Shown here in pieces: positions 1 through 5,514 of a stretch of DNA of 8,422 nucleotides. Each line of letters opens with the position of its first letter. Position 1 is the stretch's first letter. Under the pieces are notes generated by a model, which was not told the origin of the DNA, ran no database searches, and worked only from the letters and a program-made list of their open reading frames with translations. The stretch is from Paludibacter sp. (GTDB lineage Bacteria > Bacteroidota > Bacteroidia > Bacteroidales > Paludibacteraceae): the NCBI GenBank assembly GCA_028748945.1, contig JAQTOL010000121.1, positions 1-8,422 of the forward strand, given 5' to 3'. The position numbers were made by a program, and so were the translations under genes.

Positions 1-30
1 ATAAGAGGCTGTGCGATATGCAGTCTTTCT

Positions 31-72
31 AGAACCAAGAGCCAAGATACAAGAACCAAGACAAAAGACAAA
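31..72. repeat. Short purine-rich degenerate direct repeats
   Basis: AGAACCAAGA occurs at 31-40 and again at 52-61, with related pieces between and after (GCCAAGATAC, ACAAAAGACA). The block therefore reads as degenerate repeats of roughly 10 bases built on a CCAAGA core. It lies just upstream of the terminator hairpin at 92-126 and has no coding potential. Its function is not evident. Simple slippage-derived sequence at a gene end is the plainest explanation. Confidence 0.5.
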
Positions 73-91
73 AAAGAGCTAAGAAGTAAAG

Positions 92-126
92 AGAGAGTTC
101 GGTCGATAGGACCGGACTCTTTTTAA
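92..126 (+). terminator. Rho-independent terminator of a plus-strand gene outside the window
   Basis: The arms AGAGTTCGGTC (94-104) and GACCGGACTCT (110-120) form an 11-bp stem with one G-T wobble around the 5-base loop GATAG. The stem is followed directly on the plus strand by a run of five T and further T-rich sequence. On the minus strand the hairpin is not followed by a T run, so plus-strand termination is favoured. The gene it serves must end at or before the left window edge. Confidence 0.7.
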
Positions 127-379
127 TTTTAAAACCTTATCTGATAAAACTGCTACTTTCTTTGCAAAACCGAACAAACACTACATTTTATTACTTTATT
201 GAAACAAATTTAAAAACAACTTTGAAATTTATGTTAATGTTTCAATTGTTTATACCTATATTTGCATCATCATTGCTCATTGAAACTCCAAATCTTCAAC
301 AGTTTATTATATAAAACCCGCGAAGAAACCATCAGGAATCACATTGAAAGTAAAAACCTTAAAAATATTAACATTGAAC

Positions 380-640
380 CTGCAGAAATTTTCTGAGGGT
401 CGAAAAAAATATTTTGGAGCTATAGAAAATTTCTGCAGGTTGAAAAAAATATTTTGGAGCTATAGAAAATTTCTGCAGGTCGAAAAAAATATTTTGGGGC
501 TACAGAAAGTTCCTGCAGGTCGAAAAAAATATTTTGGAGCTACAGAAAATTTCTGCAGGTCGAAAAAAATATTTTGGGGCTAGGGAAAATTTCTGAGGGG
601 TTGAAAAAAATTTTTGGGATTACAGAAAATTGGAGCGGGT
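380..640. repeat. Tandem array of a 40-bp unit, about six copies
   Basis: Units begin at about 399, 439, 479, 519, 559 and 599 with an exact 40-base period for the first five. The core is G-T-C/T-G followed by A7, TATTTTGG, A/G-GC-TA and a GAAAATTTCTGCAG end. A partial copy precedes the first unit (380-398) and a decayed one follows the last (from 639). Units 1-5 differ from each other at only a few positions. Unit 6 carries one inserted and one deleted base plus several substitutions. Both edges carry TTCTGAGG where the interior carries TTCTGCAG, which suggests expansion from the inside. There are no variable spacers, so this is not a CRISPR array. The period is not a multiple of three, and some units contain TAG in one frame, so protein repeats are unlikely. 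Function is unknown: candidates are a protein-binding array, curved DNA or a plain minisatellite. Confidence 0.9.
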
Positions 641-722
641 TGAAAACTTTCGTAAAGGTGTTGTCACAATTAAAAACCAACAATAAAACTTTCAAGTATT
701 CACTAAAAACTGAATTTTACAA

Positions 723-750
723 GGATGACAGAATTCCTATTCTGTCATCC
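723..750 (-). terminator. Perfect 12-bp inverted repeat, probable terminator of the tlpA-like gene
   Basis: GGATGACAGAAT (723-734) and ATTCTGTCATCC (739-750) are exact reverse complements separated by TCCT. The hairpin lies about 35 bases beyond the stop codon of the minus-strand thioredoxin gene, a natural place for its terminator. The T tract is poor, however: on the minus strand the stem is followed by TTGTAAAATT and on the plus strand by CATAGTTTTA. It could equally be a REP-like palindrome or the meeting point of convergent transcripts. Confidence 0.45.
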
Positions 751-784
751 CATAGTTTTAGCGGGCTTTTATATGTATGTCGGT

Positions 785-1303
785 TCATTTCAACAACCCA
801 TCAATCATTTCCGTCATTTTCTTAAACTCCGCTTCATCATACAACCGGGTTAGAAAAACGATTTTGCCCGTTTTATCAATAATCACGTTGCGGGTAATTC
901 CGGCTTCACGCAAGGCATACAAAGCAAAAATATCGGCTTTGGGGTCTAATCCTATCGGGTAACTAATGGGGATGGATTTAGCAAAGTTCCGAACGGTTTG
1001 AAGCGGTTCATCCCGGTCGACAGCCATCAACACGAAGTTTGGATTTGATTTATGTTTTTGCCAGATATCCCTTTCAATAAAAGGCATTTCCCTGCGGCAA
1101 ACGCTACACCAACTGGCCGTAAACTGAAGCATAACCACTTTCCCTTTCAGTTCAGAAAGTTTCAAAATTTTGCCGTTAGTCAGTTTCATACTGAAGTTTG
1201 GAGCCATGTCACCTACTTTTACCAGATAAGCTCTGTCGTCAGTTGTTTGAGCTGCCAAACTACTAGAAAAAACGAATGTAAGAATGATTAAGAATATTTT
1301 CAT
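785..1303 (-). CDS. Periplasmic TlpA/ResA-like thioredoxin-fold protein
   Basis: This encodes 172 residues if started at the ATG ending at 1303. An in-frame TTG 11 codons upstream would add a polar stretch in front of the signal sequence and would overlap the promoter, so the ATG is preferred. Residues 1-19 (hydrophobic, ending SSLAAQ) are a signal peptide without a lipobox Cys, so the mature domain should be periplasmic. The mature part follows the TlpA/AhpC-TSA order: VGDMAPNFSM near 30-39, a beta strand, then the redox motif W-C-S-V-C (65-69), then the D-K-T-G-K segment (143-147). Proteins of this family reduce or exchange disulfides outside the cytoplasm, for example in cytochrome maturation or oxidative stress; the partner here is unknown. 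The family's cis-proline position (GIPTT in typical members) reads GITRN (135-139), so the proline is missing. The gene stands alone with its own promoter and a downstream hairpin. Confidence 0.88.
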   Translation of the reverse strand: MKIFLIILTFVFSSSLAAQTTDDRAYLVKVGDMAPNFSMKLTNGKILKLSELKGKVVMLQFTASWCSVCRREMPFIERDIWQKHKSNPNFVLMAVDRDEPLQTVRNFAKSIPISYPIGLDPKADIFALYALREAGITRNVIIDKTGKIVFLTRLYDEAEFKKMTEMIDGLLK

Positions 1304-1333
1304 AAGAAGACATTTAATGAAAATTTGATTTTG

Positions 1334-1367
1334 CAAAAGTAGTCAATTATTCTCTGAGAAAAACCAA
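1334..1367 (-). promoter_or_regulatory. Bacteroidota-type promoter of the tlpA-like gene
   Basis: On the minus strand TACTTTTG (1341-1334) matches the -7 consensus TAnnTTTG. TTGG (1367-1364) lies 22 bases upstream as a -33 element, slightly farther than the usual spacing of about 20. The predicted start would fall around 1325-1328, giving a leader of roughly 25 bases before the ATG at 1303. The -33 element lies inside the terminator stem of the upstream gene. Confidence 0.5.
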
Positions 1368-1389
1368 CACATGCAGATTCATGTGTTGG
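1359..1389 (-). terminator. Rho-independent terminator of the secreted SBBP-repeat gene
   Basis: CCAACACATG (1364-1373) pairs perfectly with CATGTGTTGG (1380-1389) around a 6-base loop. On the minus strand the stem is followed by five T and TCTC. It begins about 30 bases beyond the stop codon of the 1420-4245 gene. The plus-strand side is also T-rich (CTATTTTTAA), so it may work in both directions. Confidence 0.8.
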
Positions 1390-1419
1390 CTATTTTTAAT
1401 TGTCGTAGATTATGATAAA

Positions 1420-4245
1420 TCAGAATTTTGTAATTTTCCCAGTACTAATTCCATTGTTGTCTGAAACCTGTACAATATAAATACCACTTATTAATTTATT
1501 TATATTGATCTGATTATTTATAATACGCACATGTATAAGAGTCTTACCGCTTAAATCTGTAATTGTAACAGTAGCATTTGAAGTTATACCTTTGAAAAAC
1601 AGTTTATCAATCACAGGATTTGGATAAATGATTAAATCAGAATTTTGTAATTCTTTATTACTGGTTGATACATCTCCCAAAGTAAGCATTACATAACTGG
1701 AACCGCCTGCTTGATTTACAGTCAAATTATCAAGTGTAGAATTCATGAAAGGAGCACCAACAACACTTAACACATCTTCTTTAAATACGCTAAGTGCTCC
1801 AAATGTATTAATATAAGCCGGTACCGATTTAAACCATTTGTAAGTTCCGGTTGAGGAGAACTTGGCAATAAAAAAATCAGAAAGACTTATTGGAGTAAAT
1901 TCAGTTCCATCTATACTCACTTTACTTCTAATATCACCACCTACATAGACATTTCCATTGTTATCAAGATCTAACAAATCGCCATAATTAAATCCGTTTG
2001 AAGTTTCATATAGTCCTTTAGCCCAAACTACATTCCCCGTATTGTTGATTTTAGTAAGAAAATATGAGTAATATTGACTGGGAGCGATTGGATTGGACAA
2101 CACAGTAGTTCCAAAATTTGCATTATTTCTACTCCAACCCCAAATATAAGTATTTCCTGTTGCATCAACTTTTATTGCACATGGCCAACCATCTGTATAA
2201 TTTGCATTGGCAACACCACCATAGGTTTTCGCCCACACGGCATCTCCGTTTGCTGTAAATTTTATCAGTGCAATTGAACCATCGGTTACTGTTTGATTTA
2301 ATGTGACACTTCCAATCGTTGTCGTTCCGGTTGCATTATCCAAATGGATTTCACTTGACAAATATATATTGTTATCTATATCGGTAGCTACCAATGATAT
2401 ATAATAAGATTGCATTGGGAAATACTTGGTCCATAGTTTATTACCAAGCGGATCAAATTTTATAAGAAAGTTTTCCGGATCTTTAACTCCTGTAACTATC
2501 ACATTCCCCGATTGATCGGTTGCCAAATTAATGTTTGTTTTTACGTCATGACCTAAATTAAAAGGTACCGCCCATAAAAGATTTCCTGTTGTGTTATATT
2601 TAACCAGATAAGCTTCCAGACCGGTGTTAGTCGTAGTCAAATTTATAGAATCTATGTTCATACCAGTAGGAAACAAACCAATGCTGTATACATTTTTATC
2701 TTTATCCAGAGTAAAAGTTGTACCAAATCTATCAGGATTTATATCCCTTATTGTTTTCATCCATAGAAGATTTCCTGAAACATCATGTTTTGATATAATA
2801 GTCAAATAATAACTCGTATTGATAATACTACCAAAATAATCACAATAACCTGTTATTCTCGATTTTAAATAGCTGTTACCTAAATTATCATATTTAACAC
2901 TAAGAATTGTAGCATTACCAGATTTACTATTCGTTGATATTTGTTGCCATTCCTGAGTTAAGTTATTGTTTGATTGTGTGATGAAAAAATTCATATAATT
3001 GGGATCTCCTATAGAAGTATAACTCCCGGCTTTAAGAACTTTTCCAGTTGTAGTAACTTTTGTAATGTCCAAAGAAGTATTTTGAAGTTCAAATGAATTT
3101 GTAGCATTACCGTTAGCATCAAATTTAAAAAGAAATTGACCCGAATTCTGATTTGAAGTAACTGAACCGTAAGTTATAGAATTGCTATTCGTTCCATATT
3201 GATATACATTATTTGAATTATCCACAAAAACTCTGAAAGCAAACATACCTGCTGCCGTATTTACAAATGATGTTGAAGAATTTACCCATGAAAATTGAAA
3301 GTTACTATTACATTTCGCAACATAAGTATAATTTGCTACTGAAGAGTTTGTAATGATATTTGTTCCGAGTTCAAGATCTTTTGTAAAACCTCCGGTAATG
3401 TATAGATTCCCTGTTTTATCAACTTTTATATCACTTATAGTAGAACCTTGTAAGCTGACAGAACCTTTAACTAATAAAGAATTTTGATAATTTCCGTCTA
3501 AATCAGCTTTCACTATCACACCATTGTATGTACCACCCAACGAAGTTAATGCAATGGAACCGAAATTTGTTGTTCCAGCTTTAATAACACCTGCTAAAAA
3601 TAAATTCGATGCGGAGATTGCAATTGATTGTATAGTTCCATCCGGGAAACTCTGGGTCCATAAAATTGAGCCTGAATTATTGAACTTGATTAATTTCGAA
3701 GATTTACTGTTGAGAAAAATGTTGTTGTTTTTATCTATAGCTATTTCAGAAACTCCGGTACTGAAATTTAAAAATGCTGTAGCCCATAATTCATTTCCAT
3801 TTGAATCAAATTTAGCTAAAAAAGAATTTTTTGTTGAATCAGATGTAATAGTTGTTAATCCGATAGTAACAGATCCCGATATAGTTCCTGCGACAATAAC
3901 ATTTCCAACTGAATCTGCTTTAATAGCAGTAGCATAAATCGTCCCATTTGCCTGTGCATTTAATTGTTTTTTCCAACTGCAAACTCCGCTGGAGTTTATC
4001 TTAACCAGTAATAAATCACGTAATCCAACGCTGCTAAAATTGGTAGCATCAAATGTTACAGGACCGGATATCCCGACAGCCATATACCTGTAAGTACTGT
4101 CACTCGTTATGCAGTTAACACTTTGATTTCCATAAGTACTCATTTGAATTAATTTTGTCCAATCGGGGACTTGAGATAGAGTTAATTGAGGAACAATAAC
4201 ACCACTTAACAACAATACAAAAAATGCGAAAGTATTTTTTTTCAT
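1420..4245 (-). CDS. Secreted SBBP/beta-propeller-repeat protein with type IX secretion sorting domain
   Basis: The 941-residue product starts with a clear signal peptide (KK at 2-3, hydrophobic core to about 23, likely cut before Gln25). Between about residues 50 and 830 it is built from repeats of 60-70 residues. Each has a D-x-x-G/N-N-x-Y/I-x-x-G turn, seen at 111, 171, 276, 342, 453, 514, 577, 622, 694 and 761, with weaker copies near 213 and 401. These alternate with a K-F-x-x-x-G-N-x-x-W strand such as KFDSNGNELW (145-154). This is the pattern of SBBP (seven-bladed beta-propeller) repeats. Residues 868-941 form a type A C-terminal sorting domain: IYPNPV (873-878), VTITDLSGK, GIYIVQV and a final K-I-T-K-F. 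The protein should cross the outer membrane through the type IX (Por) system and be attached to the surface or released. No catalytic motif was seen; adhesion, glycan or other ligand binding is only a guess. It looks more AT-rich than its neighbours, is monocistronic and has its own terminator. No clear TAnnTTTG promoter was found in the 184 bases upstream. Confidence 0.9.
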   Translation of the reverse strand: MKKNTFAFFVLLLSGVIVPQLTLSQVPDWTKLIQMSTYGNQSVNCITSDSTYRYMAVGISGPVTFDATNFSSVGLRDLLLVKINSSGVCSWKKQLNAQANGTIYATAIKADSVGNVIVAGTISGSVTIGLTTITSDSTKNSFLAKFDSNGNELWATAFLNFSTGVSEIAIDKNNNIFLNSKSSKLIKFNNSGSILWTQSFPDGTIQSIAISASNLFLAGVIKAGTTNFGSIALTSLGGTYNGVIVKADLDGNYQNSLLVKGSVSLQGSTISDIKVDKTGNLYITGGFTKDLELGTNIITNSSVANYTYVAKCNSNFQFSWVNSSTSFVNTAAGMFAFRVFVDNSNNVYQYGTNSNSITYGSVTSNQNSGQFLFKFDANGNATNSFELQNTSLDITKVTTTGKVLKAGSYTSIGDPNYMNFFITQSNNNLTQEWQQISTNSKSGNATILSVKYDNLGNSYLKSRITGYCDYFGSIINTSYYLTIISKHDVSGNLLWMKTIRDINPDRFGTTFTLDKDKNVYSIGLFPTGMNIDSINLTTTNTGLEAYLVKYNTTGNLLWAVPFNLGHDVKTNINLATDQSGNVIVTGVKDPENFLIKFDPLGNKLWTKYFPMQSYYISLVATDIDNNIYLSSEIHLDNATGTTTIGSVTLNQTVTDGSIALIKFTANGDAVWAKTYGGVANANYTDGWPCAIKVDATGNTYIWGWSRNNANFGTTVLSNPIAPSQYYSYFLTKINNTGNVVWAKGLYETSNGFNYGDLLDLDNNGNVYVGGDIRSKVSIDGTEFTPISLSDFFIAKFSSTGTYKWFKSVPAYINTFGALSVFKEDVLSVVGAPFMNSTLDNLTVNQAGGSSYVMLTLGDVSTSNKELQNSDLIIYPNPVIDKLFFKGITSNATVTITDLSGKTLIHVRIINNQININKLISGIYIVQVSDNNGISTGKITKF

Positions 4246-4365
4246 TCTAAAAATTTACTACTTAACCTACTCTGAAGGCTTTTCGGTATCCGCCAATTCT
4301 GTGCGTAAAGAATTACATATTTAGATATTTTAAAAAAGTAAAAAATTACCACTCAAATGCTGAAC

Positions 4366-4402
4366 AAAAAAAACCGAGAAAAGTTTTACTTTTCTCGGTT
4401 TT
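4366..4402 (-). terminator. Rho-independent terminator of the korAB operon
   Basis: CCGAGAAAAG (4374-4383) and CTTTTCTCGG (4389-4398) pair perfectly across the 5-base loop TTTTA. Flanking A-T pairs extend the stem to about 14 bp. On the minus strand the GC-rich end of the stem runs into a tract of eight T (the A run at 4366-4373 on the plus strand). It sits about 28 bases after the korB stop codon. The opposite strand also ends in TTTTCTTT, so two-way termination is possible. Confidence 0.85.
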
Positions 4403-4429
4403 CTTTAATATTTATTAGAATTGCAAAAA

Positions 4430-5452
4430 TCACATTTCCCACTGTTCACAACTTGCAATCAGGTCATCAAATGTTTTAATTTTCGATTTAGCCTGAATTT
4501 CGGTAATTTGATTTTCCACTGCCTCATCATAGGTTTCGGTCGGAACATCGCGGATAACACCAAGTGCAATTGGCATCTCAGGTCCTTCCATCAACGCAAG
4601 TTTCATTTGTAATGTGGTGTCTTCACAAGTAGCATCGTGTACTAAAAGATCTTTTTCGGTAATTCCGTTTTCGCCAATGGTTACTACCTGTAAATTAAAA
4701 CATTTAGCTATTATACCTTTGTTTCGGTCTTTACCGAAGATCAGAGGTTTGCCGTGTTCAAGAAAGATTGTGCGATCGGCACGGGTCTCTTTTTCGGCCA
4801 GATATCCATGAGCACCGTCGTTGAAAATCACACAGTTTACCAGACATTCAACTATTGATGTGCCTTTGTGCTGTGCAGCAGCCAGCATGGATATTTGTGA
4901 ATTTTTCAAATCCACATCCAACAAGCGTGCAAAAAATGTTCCACGAGCTCCAAAAGTCAGTTCAGCCGGGCGAAAAGGACGTTCAACCGTTCCAAACGGG
5001 GATGATTTGGTTACATATCCCTTTTTAGTAGTTGGTGAGTACTGTCCCTTTGTTAATCCATAGATCTGATTATTGAACAATAATACGTTTATATCCACAT
5101 TGCGCCGAACGCTGTGAATAAAATGATTTCCACCAATAGCCAGACAGTCACCATCACCTGTAATTTGCCAGACCGAGAGTTTTGGATTAGCCACCTTCAC
5201 TCCCGTTGCCACAGCAGCACCACGTCCGTGAATGGTATGAAAACCGTAACCGCTGATATAGTAAGGTAAGCGCGATGAACAACCGATACCCGAAATTACA
5301 GCCGTATTGTGTGGTGCTACACCCAATTCAGCCATTACTTTTTGTAAAGTATTGAGGACGGCATAATCCCCGCATCCCGGACACCAACGAACGTATTGAT
5401 CGCTTTTAAAATCTTTTGCCGTATATGGTATTGTTAATTCTTTTGTTTCCAT
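4430..5452 (-). CDS. korB: 2-oxoacid (2-oxoglutarate-type):ferredoxin oxidoreductase, beta subunit
   Basis: This 340-residue subunit carries thiamine pyrophosphate and one [4Fe-4S] cluster and, with the alpha subunit upstream, converts a 2-oxoacid plus CoA to acyl-CoA and CO2 while reducing ferredoxin in the cytoplasm. Visible hallmarks are WCPGCGD (23-29) with cluster ligands Cys24 and Cys27, GIGCSSR (55-61) with Cys58, and Cys207 in VNCVIFN as the likely fourth ligand. The TPP/Mg site is GDGD (99-102) continuing to IGGNH (106-110), followed by NNQIYGLTKGQ (127-137) and SPT. These match the PorB/KorB family. The region after about residue 215 is a C-terminal extension common in longer KorB forms. 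The ATG lies 62 bases after the korA stop, with a terminator behind the gene, so the two genes form one operon. 2-Oxoglutarate is the most likely substrate by family resemblance, but branched-chain or pyruvate-type 2-oxoacids cannot be excluded from sequence. Confidence 0.93.
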   Translation of the reverse strand: METKELTIPYTAKDFKSDQYVRWCPGCGDYAVLNTLQKVMAELGVAPHNTAVISGIGCSSRLPYYISGYGFHTIHGRGAAVATGVKVANPKLSVWQITGDGDCLAIGGNHFIHSVRRNVDINVLLFNNQIYGLTKGQYSPTTKKGYVTKSSPFGTVERPFRPAELTFGARGTFFARLLDVDLKNSQISMLAAAQHKGTSIVECLVNCVIFNDGAHGYLAEKETRADRTIFLEHGKPLIFGKDRNKGIIAKCFNLQVVTIGENGITEKDLLVHDATCEDTTLQMKLALMEGPEMPIALGVIRDVPTETYDEAVENQITEIQAKSKIKTFDDLIASCEQWEM

Positions 5453-5485
5453 GATTTGAAATAATTATTGAAATTTCGAAAAGCA

Positions 5486-5493
5486 CAAATTTA
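5486..5493 (-). promoter_or_regulatory. Possible internal -7 element ahead of korB
   Basis: In the 62-base gap between korA and korB the minus strand contains TAAATTTG, a full match to the Bacteroidota -7 consensus TAnnTTTG, about 34 bases before the korB ATG. No TTG-like -33 element sits at the expected distance, and such AT-rich octamers occur by chance, so this is only a weak candidate for extra korB transcription. Confidence 0.2.
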
Positions 5494-5514
5494 AGCTCTT
5501 TAAAGGTATGAGAG

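Larger units (their letters stand above)
1..784. other. Gene-free, AT-rich intergenic region with several repeat structures
   Basis: No convincing coding region was found on either strand here. Reading frames that stay open between about 344 and 825 run through a 40-bp tandem repeat, start with TTG or without a credible start context, and resemble no protein I recognise. The stretch holds a purine-rich repeat block (31-72), a plus-strand terminator hairpin (92-126), an AT-rich segment of about 250 bases with one weak promoter-like motif (TATATTTG, 257-264), the 40-bp tandem array (380-640) and a perfect inverted repeat (723-750). The plus-strand terminator near the left edge implies a plus-strand transcript arriving from outside the window. 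That would make the region a convergent junction between it and the minus-strand genes on the right. Confidence 0.7.

Noticed and set aside
5..28. Hairpin near the left edge (AGGCTGT with GCAGTCT)
   Set aside because: Only seven pairs, two of them wobbles, with no T run and no context.
257..264. Plus-strand promoter TATATTTG that would transcribe the 40-bp array
   Set aside because: It fits the -7 consensus, but no TTG-like element lies about 20 bases upstream (the nearest TTG, at 246-248, is only 8 bases away), and the sequence is AT-rich enough for chance matches.
380..640. CRISPR array
   Set aside because: Units follow each other directly with no variable spacers, and no cas gene is present.
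344..825. Open plus-strand frames through the 40-bp array, giving repetitive Lys/Phe-rich peptides
   Set aside because: The 40-base period shifts frame in every unit, the first frame begins at TTG without a start context, and the peptides match no family I know. Openness follows from few stop triplets in the repeated unit.
1304..1336. Extended N-terminus of the thioredoxin gene from an upstream TTG
   Set aside because: It puts polar residues in front of a good signal peptide and overlaps the promoter -7 element; the ATG at 1303 is a better start.
3524..3937. 137-residue plus-strand open frame
   Set aside because: It lies wholly inside the secreted-protein gene on the other strand, whose repeats, signal peptide and sorting domain are clear.
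4246..4365. Possible riboswitch or long structured leader before the secreted-protein gene
   Set aside because: No conserved riboswitch core, strong stem or clear promoter could be recognised; it looks like ordinary AT-rich spacer.
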